64,000 bases of DNA, taken from assembly GCA_945883335.1 (NCBI GenBank), contig CAMCXI010000008.1:1-64000 (forward strand). Direction: 5' to 3'. Positions 1 to 9,715 of this stretch are shown one piece after another. How positions within the stretch are numbered: the first letter of the stretch is position 1; every line of letters starts with the position of its first letter. The stretch is from Candidatus Methylopumilus universalis (lineage in GTDB: Bacteria; Pseudomonadota; Gammaproteobacteria; Burkholderiales; Methylophilaceae). A program made the translations under genes and the position numbers. The notes beneath the pieces were generated by a model, which did not search any database, was not told where the DNA came from, and was given only the letters and a program-made list of their open reading frames with translations.

Positions 1-150
1 AAATCAACAAGCTCAGTCGCATCAGAAGAACTTGCAGGCGTAACCTTGAGCAGTTCAACAAGCGATGCAACTTGCTCGGCACTGAGCGGCAATGGAGGTA
101 GGCCAAGTGCTGAACGTTCAGCAATGTGGGTGTGGTAGTTAGATAACATA
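1..150 (-). CDS. acnB: Aconitate hydratase B, N-terminal fragment (runs off window start)
   Basis: Reverse-strand translation MLSNYHTHIAERSALGLPPLPLSAEQVASLVELLKVTP matches the AcnB N-terminus; it directly follows prpD. Confidence 0.85.
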
Positions 151-163
151 GATTTAAATTAGT

Positions 164-1624
164 CTAAATTTCAAATAAGTTAACGAATTCGTGAACCGGT
201 GTCGCTTCCAATGTTTTTTGGTTTTCGCACACAGCCAAAATTGCCGCTTGTTGTTTGGCTGGGAAACGACGCGCCAAGTTGATTTTGAATTTTTTCACCA
301 ACTCAGGGATGCCTTCACCGCGACGGCGACGGTGCCCGATTGGATAATCAACAGCTACGTTCTCAGACTTAGAACCATCTTTGAAGAATACTTGGATGGC
401 ATTTGCAATAGAGCGTTTTTCAGGGTCTAAATAATCTTTGGTGTATTCGGCTTTTTCCACACATTGCATTTTGGCACGAAGCGCATCAATACGAGGGTCG
501 TTCGCAACATCATCTTCATAATCCGCTGCGGTGAGGTTGCCTTTCAATAAACCAATCGCACTCATGTATTGAATACAGTGGTCACGGTCAGCAGGATTCG
601 CTAATGGCCCAGTTTTATCGATGATGCGGATTGCTGATTCGTGCGTTGTAATCACAATTTTTTCAATTTGATCGATTTTTTCTAAGCTGTTAATGCGTTC
701 GCCGATTTGCGGATGAAGTGTCAATGCACATTCCACTGCAGTTTGTGCGTGGAACTCTGCTGGGAATGAAATTTTGAACAGCACTTGCTCCATCACATAG
801 CTACCGTATGGACGTTGGAATTTAAATGGCTGACCTTTGAATGACACGTCATAAAAGCCCCAAGTTTTTGCCGTAAGTGCTGATGGGTAACCCATTTCGC
901 CTTTCATCGCCATTAACGCTAAACGCACGGCACGGCTAGTTGCATCGCCTGCTGCCCATGATTTACGTGAGCCAGTATTTGGTGTGTGGCGATAGGTACG
1001 AAGCGCTTGACCATCGACCCATGCATTAGAAACGGCGTTAATGATTTCATCTTTAGTGCCGCCAAGTAAGCCTGTTACCACTGCAGTAGAGGCGACTTTA
1101 ACCAAAATCACGTGATCTAAACCAACGCGGTTAAAACTGTTCTCAAGTGCAAGTACACCTTGAATTTCATGAGCTTTAATCATGGCAGTAAGCACATCTT
1201 TAACAGTCAAAGCTGCTTTGCCTTGGGCAACACGAGTACGTGAAATCCAATCTGAAGTGGCTAGAATGCCGCCTAGATTGTCAGATGGATGACCCCACTC
1301 AGCCGCCAGCCAAGTATCGTTAAAGTCTAACCAACGAATCATGGCACCGATATTAAAGGCGGCTTGAATTGGATCAAGTTGAAACTGAGTGCCTGGCACT
1401 TTCGCGCCATTGGGGACTACTGTGCCGGGAACAATAGGCCCCATTAATTTGGTGCAAGCAGGGTAGGACAATGCTTCAAGGCCGCAACCCAAAGTATCCA
1501 TCAAGCAGTTCCGTGCAGTGTCATAAGCTTCTGCGCTATCAATTTTGTAGTTCAATACATAATCAGCAATATCGACTAAAACTTGGTCTGGTGCTGGGCG
1601 TACATTTGAAATATGAGATGACAT
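164..1624 (-). CDS. prpD: 2-methylcitrate dehydratase PrpD
   Basis: 486 aa, MmgE/PrpD family motifs ([38 protein letters not shown]); next to prpC and prpB. Confidence 0.95.
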   Translation of the reverse strand: MSSHISNVRPAPDQVLVDIADYVLNYKIDSAEAYDTARNCLMDTLGCGLEALSYPACTKLMGPIVPGTVVPNGAKVPGTQFQLDPIQAAFNIGAMIRWLDFNDTWLAAEWGHPSDNLGGILATSDWISRTRVAQGKAALTVKDVLTAMIKAHEIQGVLALENSFNRVGLDHVILVKVASTAVVTGLLGGTKDEIINAVSNAWVDGQALRTYRHTPNTGSRKSWAAGDATSRAVRLALMAMKGEMGYPSALTAKTWGFYDVSFKGQPFKFQRPYGSYVMEQVLFKISFPAEFHAQTAVECALTLHPQIGERINSLEKIDQIEKIVITTHESAIRIIDKTGPLANPADRDHCIQYMSAIGLLKGNLTAADYEDDVANDPRIDALRAKMQCVEKAEYTKDYLDPEKRSIANAIQVFFKDGSKSENVAVDYPIGHRRRRGEGIPELVKKFKINLARRFPAKQQAAILAVCENQKTLEATPVHEFVNLFEI

Positions 1625-1647
1625 GTTATTGCTTTCTTTTATATAAA

Positions 1648-2808
1648 TTAGCGTTTTTCGATAGGCAAGAATGGGCGGTCTTCAGGGCCGTTATATTCTG
1701 CGTTTGGTCGAATAATCTTGTTGTCTATGCGCTGCTCAATCACGTGCGCAGCCCAGCCAGTGGTACGTGAAATCACAAAGATGGGGGTGAACATGGCAGT
1801 TGGAACCCCCATCATGTGATAACTCGACGCACTGTACCAGTCGAGGTTCGGGAACATTTTCTTTTCGCGCCACATGGTTTGCTCAATGCGATCAGAAATG
1901 TTAAATAAATTCATGTTGTTGCCAGCCTCGCAAAGCTTGCGTGAGATTTCTTTAATCGCCACGTTCCGAGGATCTGAAATGGTGTAAACAGGGTGGCCAA
2001 AGCCAATGATGATTTCTTTAGCTGCCATACGACGCATGATGTCGGCTTCTGCTTCATCTGGCGTTTTGTAGCGCGCAATAATCTCCATCGCTACTTCATT
2101 TGCGCCGCCGTGTTTAGGGCCGCTAAGGGCGCCAATTGCGCCGCTGATGCTAGAGTAGATGTCAGCCAGCGTGCCTGAAATGACTCGGGCTGTGAATGTT
2201 GAAGCGTTAAATTCATGCTCTGCGTAAAGCACCAATGAGGTGTTCATGCAGGCTTCGTGTAAAGCAGATGGTTTTTTGCCGTGTAATAAATGCAAGAAAT
2301 GCGCCGCGATAGAGTGATCATCTGTCACGCAGTCGATACGTTTGTTGTTATGACTAAAGTGATACCAATAAAGCAAAACAGAGCCAAAGCAAGCAATCAA
2401 ACGGTCGGCAATATCTTTTGCGCCATTGATATTGTGATCCTCAGCCTCTTGTTCAAGTGTGCCAAGCATGGAGCAAGCTGTACGCATAACATCCATGGGG
2501 TGGGCGTCCGCTGGGATTTGCTCTAAAACGGTTTTGAGTGATTCGGGTAAATCACGAAGTTTTTTTAGTTTTGCGTGGTATGCGGCTAATTCTGCCTTGG
2601 TCGGCAAAGCACCATAAATTAATAAATAGGCGACTTCTTCAAAGGTCGCGTGTTTGGCTAATTCTAAAATGTCATAACCACGGTAATGCAAATCGTTGCC
2701 TGAGTGGCCGACAGTACAGATGGCTGAAATGCCTGCAACGACGCCAGAAAGAGCAACGCCTTTTTTACGTTTTGGCTCAGCAGGTGCTGGATTTGCATTG
2801 TTTGTCAT
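1648..2808 (-). CDS. prpC: 2-methylcitrate synthase PrpC
   Basis: 386 aa citrate synthase family ([43 protein letters not shown]-type C-terminus). Confidence 0.95.
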   Translation of the reverse strand: MTNNANPAPAEPKRKKGVALSGVVAGISAICTVGHSGNDLHYRGYDILELAKHATFEEVAYLLIYGALPTKAELAAYHAKLKKLRDLPESLKTVLEQIPADAHPMDVMRTACSMLGTLEQEAEDHNINGAKDIADRLIACFGSVLLYWYHFSHNNKRIDCVTDDHSIAAHFLHLLHGKKPSALHEACMNTSLVLYAEHEFNASTFTARVISGTLADIYSSISGAIGALSGPKHGGANEVAMEIIARYKTPDEAEADIMRRMAAKEIIIGFGHPVYTISDPRNVAIKEISRKLCEAGNNMNLFNISDRIEQTMWREKKMFPNLDWYSASSYHMMGVPTAMFTPIFVISRTTGWAAHVIEQRIDNKIIRPNAEYNGPEDRPFLPIEKR

Positions 2809-2886
2809 GACTGTTTCCTATCGTTATTTTTAACATAACTTTTGTTGAAATCACTAAAAGTGCGGTTAAGTTTTTTGTTTTAAGGG

Positions 2887-3765
2887 TTAGCTTTTATAAA
2901 GCTCATCAAGCTTCTGTTCGAAAGCGTGGTAGCCCAAATAATCGTAAAGCTCCATGCGGCTTTGCATTAGTGTCAAAACGTTCTTTTGGGTGCCCTCTTT
3001 GCGCACAGCTTCATAAACCTTAAGTGCCGCTTGGTTCATAGCGCGGAACGCTGAAAGTGGATAAAGCACCATACCTACATCTGCCGTGGCAAGCTCTTCT
3101 ACAGTAAATAGTGGCGTTGAGCCGAACTCAGTTATATTGGCAAGGACAGGTATTTTGACTGCGCTAGCAAACTGCTTGTACATGCTAAGTTCAGTCATTG
3201 CTTCTGGGAAAATCATGTCAGCACCTGCCTCAACACATGCACATGCGCGATCGATTGCTGATTGCAAACCCTCAACGGCAAGCGCGTCGGTACGTGCCAT
3301 GATGACAAAATCAGGATCGGTTTTCGCATCGACCGCTGCTTTAACGCGGTCAACCATTTCTTGTTGGCTTACCACAGCTTTATTAGGACGATGGCCACAG
3401 CGTTTTGCTTGCACTTGGTCTTCAATATGTACGGCTGCAGCCCCCATTTTGATCATTGACTTTACTGTGCGGGCAATGTTGAATGCACCGCCAAAGCCTG
3501 TGTCTATGTCTACGAGTAAGGGAACATCGGTTGCATCAGTAATGCGACGCACGTCTGTCATGACGTCATCCATCGTTGAGATGCCAAGGTCAGGCAAGCC
3601 AAGCGAACCAGCGGCAACGCCACCGCCAGAGAGGTAAAGTGCTTTGTAGCCTACTTGTTCAGCAAGTTTTGCATGGTAAGCGTTAATTGCGCCGATGATT
3701 TGCAAAGGTTTTTCTGCGGCGAGTGCGGCTCTAAATCTTGCGCCAGCTGATGTAAGGGTAGTCAT
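2887..3765 (-). CDS. prpB: Methylisocitrate lyase PrpB
   Basis: 292 aa, PEP mutase/ICL family, KRCGHRPNK motif and [22 protein letters not shown]. Confidence 0.95.
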   Translation of the reverse strand: MTTLTSAGARFRAALAAEKPLQIIGAINAYHAKLAEQVGYKALYLSGGGVAAGSLGLPDLGISTMDDVMTDVRRITDATDVPLLVDIDTGFGGAFNIARTVKSMIKMGAAAVHIEDQVQAKRCGHRPNKAVVSQQEMVDRVKAAVDAKTDPDFVIMARTDALAVEGLQSAIDRACACVEAGADMIFPEAMTELSMYKQFASAVKIPVLANITEFGSTPLFTVEELATADVGMVLYPLSAFRAMNQAALKVYEAVRKEGTQKNVLTLMQSRMELYDYLGYHAFEQKLDELYKS

Positions 3766-3796
3766 GTTGTTGTCCTAGGTCTTGTGCAAATAGGTC

Positions 3797-4789
3797 TTAA
3801 GCGAAAAAAGCGTTTACAGCGTCGGCAGGAATGCTAATGCCACTGACTTTTGCTTTTTGTAATACTTCCCAGTAGTAGCGATAAGTAGCTCTGTCATGTA
3901 ATTCGCCTGCATGTTGAATTGGGCCCCATTCTGCTTTTTGTGCGGCAATCAAAATATCAGCAGCATCTTGTACTTCATCAAGATTAGGCTTCATTGCATC
4001 AACGATAGCTTGAATCTGAGTTGGGTAAATACTCCACATTCTCAAGAAGCCAAACTCTTGGCGAGCGCGTGTTGCATCGCTATTGGTTGCTATGGTGTTT
4101 TTCAAGTCGAGTGAAACGTTATGCGCTGGCACAATGCCGTGCATTAATGCGGCTGCAACGACTTCAGATTTTGCACGTGCAAGTAAGCGGTGCTCGAATT
4201 GGCCCGGACTTCGCATTGCAGATGCTGGAATTGCCCCGTGATGACCGCTCACAAAGTCCATGAGTCCGAAGTCTAAAACTTGAATCCAAGGCAAGGCGGC
4301 AATCTCGAATACTTCATGCAAAGCACCGTGTGTTTCAATCAATATATGGATAGGAATTTCGCGCTTAATGCCGTGCTCCTTACATTTGTTTTGAATGTAA
4401 GAAATCATCTCTTTTACTTGCGACGCATTAGTCGATTTAGGAATCGTGATGTAAGCCACGATATTGCCGATTCCTTCCACAAAAATATCGACATCTTGGC
4501 GCCAGGCAGGGTGAGTGTAATCGTGGATACGAACACCCGCCATTTTGTGTTTGTTTGCTTCAGATTGCTGAACGCGTACAATCATCTCTGCATGTTCGCG
4601 CTCTTGACCTGCGGCAGCGCCATCTTCACAGTCGCAAGTAATGTCAAAAATTGGACCTAGCTCATCTTGAATTTGTAATGCTTTTAAGATGAGTTTTTCG
4701 CTACCCGCAAAATGCTCGCAACTAGGAATCACTGGAAAGGCTCTTTCGCCTTTAAACAACGCGTCGTTTGGGTGGACTGGAGTATTCAA
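3797..4789 (-). CDS. HpcH/HpaI aldolase / CitE-like CoA-ester lyase (paralog 1)
   Basis: Motifs CDCEDGAAAGQE, IPIHILIETHGALHEVFEIAALPWIQVLDFGLMDFVSG. The ORF track starts at 4891, but AGGAAAAG followed by TTG at 4789 gives an RBS-supported start after the upstream gene's stop. Confidence 0.8.
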   Translation of the reverse strand: MNTPVHPNDALFKGERAFPVIPSCEHFAGSEKLILKALQIQDELGPIFDITCDCEDGAAAGQEREHAEMIVRVQQSEANKHKMAGVRIHDYTHPAWRQDVDIFVEGIGNIVAYITIPKSTNASQVKEMISYIQNKCKEHGIKREIPIHILIETHGALHEVFEIAALPWIQVLDFGLMDFVSGHHGAIPASAMRSPGQFEHRLLARAKSEVVAAALMHGIVPAHNVSLDLKNTIATNSDATRARQEFGFLRMWSIYPTQIQAIVDAMKPNLDEVQDAADILIAAQKAEWGPIQHAGELHDRATYRYYWEVLQKAKVSGISIPADAVNAFFA

Positions 4790-4817
4790 GAACTTTTCCT
4801 TTTTTCCAAAATTGCTT

Positions 4818-5894
4818 TTAAGATTTACGAGGCATGAGGACGGTATAGTCCAAATCCAATACCACATTAGGGTTGTAGCTGCGTTTCCCATCCGCCGTAC
4901 TTGAAGCTTCGGAGATGGATTGGAGTGGTGCGCCTTTTACGCCAATTAAACGTAAACGAAGGGCGCCCAAATCCTTGCGTCCTGGGATCTCAATGCGATC
5001 TAATACTTCGCTATGTGCGTAAATTGTGTCGCCGCCAAAGGTTGGATTGCAGTGCGTGCCGCCATTAATGGCGGCAATGCTCAGCGCGTTCTCCAAGCCC
5101 TCATAACTCAAAGCGCGGCACACAGACATGACGTGACCGCCGAATACTAGCCGTTTGTTGTAGGTTGATTTCGAAGCGTCAAAATGCAGGCGTGCAGGGT
5201 TTTGGTACAATTTAGTCGCTAAGGTGTGATCACTTTCATCAATCGTCATGCCAGATGGGTGTGCAATTTCTTCACCAATTTGGTAGTCTTCCCACAGGTG
5301 CGCGCTACCGGTCATTGTGGTATCAAAGCCGTTGTATTCAACATCAAGAGGAATGTCTAAATCTCCTGTTTGGACCACTGTGTCGAGTTTTGGCAATACT
5401 GTTTCAGGCGTTGGCGCATTAATATTACTTTTGCGAACCATCACCCAACGCACCCATGAAATCACTACTTGGTGGTCTTGGTTAATCGCTTCACATTGCA
5501 CATAAACAATGCCACTTTTACCGTCAGAGTTTTGTTTGAGGCCAACCACAGTAGATTTTGAGCTGATGGTATCGCCAGCATAAATAGGTCTCACGAATTT
5601 CACTTGTGCGTAGCCTAAGTTGGCAATCGCATTAATTGAAATGTCTGGCACAGTTTTACCAAGTGCCATATGGAAAGCGAGCAAATCATCAATCGTACGG
5701 TTCTTGTATCCCATCGCGTGGGCAACTGGTTGCGCGGAATGAATTACTTGGCGTGCGCCAGTGAGTGCAACATATAAAGCGCTATCACCTTCAGATATTG
5801 TGCGTGGTGTTGCATGATGAAAGATTTGCCCAATATGGAAGTCTTCAAAAAAATTGCCTCTTGGGCTTTTGTTTGTCGCGTTGCTGTTATGCAC
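4818..5894 (-). CDS. MaoC-like double hot-dog dehydratase, mesaconyl-CoA / methylmalyl-CoA hydratase-like
   Basis: 358 aa with two hot-dog halves (FEDFHIGQIFHHATPRTISEGDSALYVALTG ... WEDYQIGEEIAHPSGMTIDESDHTLATKLYQNPARLHFD). Confidence 0.75.
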   Translation of the reverse strand: MHNSNATNKSPRGNFFEDFHIGQIFHHATPRTISEGDSALYVALTGARQVIHSAQPVAHAMGYKNRTIDDLLAFHMALGKTVPDISINAIANLGYAQVKFVRPIYAGDTISSKSTVVGLKQNSDGKSGIVYVQCEAINQDHQVVISWVRWVMVRKSNINAPTPETVLPKLDTVVQTGDLDIPLDVEYNGFDTTMTGSAHLWEDYQIGEEIAHPSGMTIDESDHTLATKLYQNPARLHFDASKSTYNKRLVFGGHVMSVCRALSYEGLENALSIAAINGGTHCNPTFGGDTIYAHSEVLDRIEIPGRKDLGALRLRLIGVKGAPLQSISEASSTADGKRSYNPNVVLDLDYTVLMPRKS

Positions 5895-6783
5895 TCTCTG
5901 CCTCCAGTTTTTGGATCATTTCGCTGAGTATCAGCAAGCGCTTGGCTGCCTCAACTTGGTGTCTTTCTATAAGGCGGCCTTCAACCACTACGGTGCCTCG
6001 GCCAGCTGCATTGGCAGCCGCTAGCTCTGTAATTACTTCTTGTGCTAACTCAACTTCGGCCCGTTTGGGGGTGTAAGCATCGTTGCAGTAGTCCAACTGG
6101 AAAGGATGCACCAATGTTTTACCATCCAAACCTAAATCGCGCCCCATTCGGCATGCGTATTCGAATGAATGCATATCTTTTAAGTTGGTATTGATGCCAT
6201 CTACAATAGAACGACCATATGCGCGAGCTGCTAATTGCACCATTGATAAGCTGGTCAGAAGGGGGAGGCGCTCCAATGTAATGCGACCACGCAAATGTGA
6301 AAGCAGGTCTGAAGTGGCCATCACCATGCAAGCGATACGGTCTGAAGCACTGGCAATTTCTTCGGCATGCAACACTGCAAGCGGGCTTTCTATCATTACC
6401 ATAATTGGGATAGTCGTGTTGCCCGCATCTTTTAAAATATCAAGCACGGTTAACACGTCTTCTTGACTTTCGATATTTGGAAACAAAATAGCATCGGCGC
6501 CAATGTTAGCAACCGCGTAAATATCATCCTTGCCCCAAGGAGAATCAATGTCATTTACGCGAACGACAACTTCACGCGAACCAAAGCCACCTTCTTTAAC
6601 TGCCGCAACAACATTCTTACGCGCTTCTTCTTTTGCTTCGATCAGAATTGGATTGCCTAGATCGAGAATGACAGAGTCAACGATTAGCGAGCGCGATTTA
6701 TTGATATAGCGTGTATTGCACCCTGGCACATAAAGCATGGATCTGCGTGGTCGAAACAAATCGTTCATACATTCTCGATTCAA
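5887..6783 (-). CDS. CitE/malyl-CoA lyase-like protein (paralog 2)
   Basis: 298 aa; RRSMLYVPGCNTRYINKSRSLIVDSVILDLG, IMVMIESPLAVLHAEEIA, GKTLVHPFQ motifs of the CitE/HpcH family. Confidence 0.8.
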   Translation of the reverse strand: MNRECMNDLFRPRRSMLYVPGCNTRYINKSRSLIVDSVILDLGNPILIEAKEEARKNVVAAVKEGGFGSREVVVRVNDIDSPWGKDDIYAVANIGADAILFPNIESQEDVLTVLDILKDAGNTTIPIMVMIESPLAVLHAEEIASASDRIACMVMATSDLLSHLRGRITLERLPLLTSLSMVQLAARAYGRSIVDGINTNLKDMHSFEYACRMGRDLGLDGKTLVHPFQLDYCNDAYTPKRAEVELAQEVITELAAANAAGRGTVVVEGRLIERHQVEAAKRLLILSEMIQKLEAESA

Positions 6784-6892
6784 AAGTTATCTATATAGGA
6801 CTAGCGCTTTATTGATTCAAAAGCGCAAAAATACTTCCAGCTACGTGAAGTGATTCTATCCACAGGAAAAACGAAAGTCAATAAAAATATTT

Positions 6893-6910
6893 ATATCTTA
6901 TATAAGACAT
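6893..6910. promoter_or_regulatory. Candidate GntR-family operator: ATaTCTTATATAAGAcAT
   Basis: Perfect 12-bp palindrome TCTTATATAAGA at 6896-6907, plus two matching outer pairs, in the divergent intergenic region just upstream of a gntR gene. Confidence 0.6.
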
Positions 6911-6954
6911 AAAACTATAGACTTTTAATATTTCCTTGAGTTAAACTTGCGGTT

Positions 6955-7695
6955 ATGGTTACTAAAAATACATCAACAGTCCTTTTATATCAGCCACTCT
7001 ACGAGCAGATTAAGCGCATGCTAACGCAGAGCTTAATTGAGGGTGAATGGAGAGCCGGTGAAGTTATTCCTAGCGAAATGGAGTTGGCCGCACGTTTTAA
7101 AGTGAGCCAAGGGACCGTTAGAAAAGCCATTGATGAGTTGGTGTCGGAAAATATTTTGATGCGCCGACAAGGCAAGGGTACTTATGTTAGTACTCATAAT
7201 GAAAAAGGCATGCAACTTCGGTTTCTGCGCCTGACTGACGAGAGTGGTAACAAGGCGTTCCCAAAGAATACATTGCTTTCTTGTTCGCGCGGTAAAGCCA
7301 ACGCCAAGATTGCTAAGTCTTTAAATATTAAATCGGGTACTTCAATTATTGAAATTAAGCGTTTGCTTGGTTTTGAAGGCCGTCCTTTAATTCTTGATCA
7401 CATTATTGTGCCATCTGCTGAGTTTGCAGGTTTGGGGGCAAAGCAAATTGAAGAATATAAAGGTTCGCTCTACAGAATGTATGAGCAAGAGTACGACATC
7501 CGTATGGTCCGTGCTGAAGAAGATATCCGTGCCGTGGGTGCTGACGAAGAGGCGGCAGATGCATTGAATTTGGAAGAAGGTTCGCCTTTGTTAAGAATTG
7601 AGCGCATAGCTTTTACCTATGGCGATAGGCCTTTGGAGTGGCGCTTGGGTTTATGTTTGACAGACAACTTTCACTATCGAAACGAACTCGAGTAA
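6955..7695 (+). CDS. GntR family (FadR/HutC-type UTRA domain) transcriptional regulator
   Basis: 246 aa; wHTH PLYEQIKRMLTQSLIEGEWRAGEVIPSEMELAARFKVSQGTVRKAIDELVSENILMRRQGKGTYV with a UTRA-like C-terminal domain. Confidence 0.92.
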   Translation: MVTKNTSTVLLYQPLYEQIKRMLTQSLIEGEWRAGEVIPSEMELAARFKVSQGTVRKAIDELVSENILMRRQGKGTYVSTHNEKGMQLRFLRLTDESGNKAFPKNTLLSCSRGKANAKIAKSLNIKSGTSIIEIKRLLGFEGRPLILDHIIVPSAEFAGLGAKQIEEYKGSLYRMYEQEYDIRMVRAEEDIRAVGADEEAADALNLEEGSPLLRIERIAFTYGDRPLEWRLGLCLTDNFHYRNELE

Positions 7696-7753
7696 TTATA
7701 AAGTAGTAATTGAAAAGTTTTAATCACGAATTCATTTTTACAAAGTAGACATC

Positions 7754-8965
7754 ATGAGCGACTTAAAAACCAGAGCATTGCACTATCACCAGTTTCCTAA
7801 GCCGGGCAAGCTCTCGGTTGAGTCTTCAAAACCTTGTGCGACCCAAGCGGATTTGTCTTTGGCTTACACCCCAGGGGTGGCTGAGCCTGTGCGCGAAATT
7901 AATCGTGATCCTGAAAATGCTTACAAATATACCAATAAAGGTAATTTAGTGGCCGTGATTACTGACGGCACTGCAGTTCTAGGTCTAGGTAATATGGGTG
8001 CACTAGCCAGCAAGCCGGTGATGGAAGGTAAGGCGGTTTTGTTTAAACGCTTTGCCGACATTGATGTGTTTGATATCGAAGTAACAGCTCCAAGTGTTGA
8101 GGCTTTTATTGAAACGGTGGTGAATATCGCGCCAACTTTTGGTGGGATTAACTTGGAAGATATTGCCGCGCCTCACTGCTTCCGCATTGAAAAAGAGTTA
8201 CGTGAGCGTTTGGATATTCCAGTATTTCATGATGACCAACACGGTACTGCGGTAATTGTTGGTGCGGCTTTGCTTAATGCTTTGGCAGTGCAAGGTAAAA
8301 AGCTTGCGGATGCAAAAATTGTATTTTTAGGCGCTGGCGCCGCAGGCTGTGCTTGCGCCCGCTTACTCAAAGTGATGGGTGCGCAACATTTAGTGATGGT
8401 GGATAAATCTGGCGTGCTCAAAACAAGTCGTCCGGACTTACACGATATGAACCGTGATTTAGCCTCAAGCCGAGATCTAAACACCTTGGCTGAAGCCATG
8501 GTCGATGCGGATGTATTTATTGGGGTTTCTGCAGCCAATGCATTATCGCCAGATTTATTGAAAGTCATGGCGGCTAAGCCTGTGGTATTTGCTTTGGCAA
8601 ATCCAGACCCTGAAATCTTGCCTTCATTAGCGCATGCAGTAAGGGATGATATTTTGATGGCAACAGGCCGTTCTGATTTCCCCAATCAAGTAAACAATGC
8701 TTTGTGTTTTCCATATTTATTCCGCGGCGCTTTAGATGCACGGGCAAAACAAATCACCACTGCGATGCAAGTCGCTGCAGCGGAAGCCTTGGCTGAAATT
8801 GCGCGCGAACCAGTGCCGCAAGAAGTGCTAGATGCGTATCAGTTAACTCAGTTGTCTTTTGGTAAGGAATACATTATTCCAAAGCCTTTCGATCCTCGCT
8901 TGATGGCACGTGTATCTGGTCGTGTGGCTGACGCCGCCCGTATTGAAGCCGCCCGGGGAAAATAG
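7754..8965 (+). CDS. Malic enzyme (NAD(P)-dependent, short form without PTA domain)
   Basis: 403 aa; LSLAYTPGVAEPVREI, GNLVAVITDGTAVLGLGNMG, DDQHGTAVIV. Confidence 0.93.
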   Translation: MSDLKTRALHYHQFPKPGKLSVESSKPCATQADLSLAYTPGVAEPVREINRDPENAYKYTNKGNLVAVITDGTAVLGLGNMGALASKPVMEGKAVLFKRFADIDVFDIEVTAPSVEAFIETVVNIAPTFGGINLEDIAAPHCFRIEKELRERLDIPVFHDDQHGTAVIVGAALLNALAVQGKKLADAKIVFLGAGAAGCACARLLKVMGAQHLVMVDKSGVLKTSRPDLHDMNRDLASSRDLNTLAEAMVDADVFIGVSAANALSPDLLKVMAAKPVVFALANPDPEILPSLAHAVRDDILMATGRSDFPNQVNNALCFPYLFRGALDARAKQITTAMQVAAAEALAEIAREPVPQEVLDAYQLTQLSFGKEYIIPKPFDPRLMARVSGRVADAARIEAARGK

Positions 8966-8975
8966 GGAAAATGAC

Positions 8976-9374
8976 ATGAGCTCAATTTATCCAAAAGCAC
9001 CTAAAAGACAACGCCCAAAAAATCTGAATTTGCTGACGATACGTCTGCCGATTCCTGCTTTGGTGTCGATTATGCACCGTGTTAGCGGCGCGTTTTTATT
9101 TATGTTGTTGCCGGCTTTGTTGTGGCTGTTCCATCAGAGCTTAGCAAATGCTGAGGCCTACCAGTTGGCGCAACTAGTTCTCAATCATCAGCTTGCTAAG
9201 CTTATTTGCTTGGCAGTGACTTGGGCTTATTTGCATCATGCTTGTGCAGGCATTCGCCATTTGGCTTTGGATGCACATTATGGTTTGAGACTGAACTATG
9301 CCCGCGCGACTAGCCGTGCAGTGTTAATCATCAGTGGCTTGCTCACGTTAAGAATGGGAATCTGGCTATGGTAG
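8976..9374 (+). CDS. sdhC: Succinate dehydrogenase cytochrome b556 subunit
   Basis: RPKNLNLLTIRLPIPALVSIMHRVSGAFLF, HHACAGIRHL heme-binding region; start ATG at 8976 downstream of AGGGAAAA. Confidence 0.92.
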   Translation: MSSIYPKAPKRQRPKNLNLLTIRLPIPALVSIMHRVSGAFLFMLLPALLWLFHQSLANAEAYQLAQLVLNHQLAKLICLAVTWAYLHHACAGIRHLALDAHYGLRLNYARATSRAVLIISGLLTLRMGIWLW

Positions 9375-9715
9375 ATCGCAAAAAACCTGCTCACGGCTTT
9401 AGTGATTGGGCTTGGCAGCGGGCTACAGCCATCACTATGGTGATTTATAGCGTATTGCTGGCTGTTCGCTTTTTGGTGGATGCCCCAAGTGCTGGCTTTG
9501 AAGGTTGGCATGCGTGGTTTGCGCCAGTTTCATTTAGAGCGATTACGCTTCTGTTTTTATGGGCCCTGATTTATCACGCATGGCTTGGAATGAAAGAGAT
9601 TTTAATGGATTACGTTCACAACGTCGGTATTCGCGCAAAGTTGCAAAGCGTGTTTGGCTTGGTGTTGGTCGGTGATGCCGTTTGGGCAGCTTATATACTT
9701 TGGAGTCTAGTGTAA
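9368..9715 (+). CDS. sdhD: Succinate dehydrogenase membrane anchor subunit
   Basis: 115 aa, between sdhC and sdh[16 protein letters not shown]. Confidence 0.9.
   Translation: MVDRKKPAHGFSDWAWQRATAITMVIYSVLLAVRFLVDAPSAGFEGWHAWFAPVSFRAITLLFLWALIYHAWLGMKEILMDYVHNVGIRAKLQSVFGLVLVGDAVWAAYILWSLV

Noticed and set aside
3086-3637. 183-aa plus-strand ORF antisense to prpB
   Set aside because: Serine/threonine/alanine-rich shadow ORF of a highly conserved gene; no domain motifs.
8227-8685. 152-aa antisense ORF in malic enzyme
   Set aside because: Codon-bias shadow of the conserved malic enzyme; no RBS or recognisable family.
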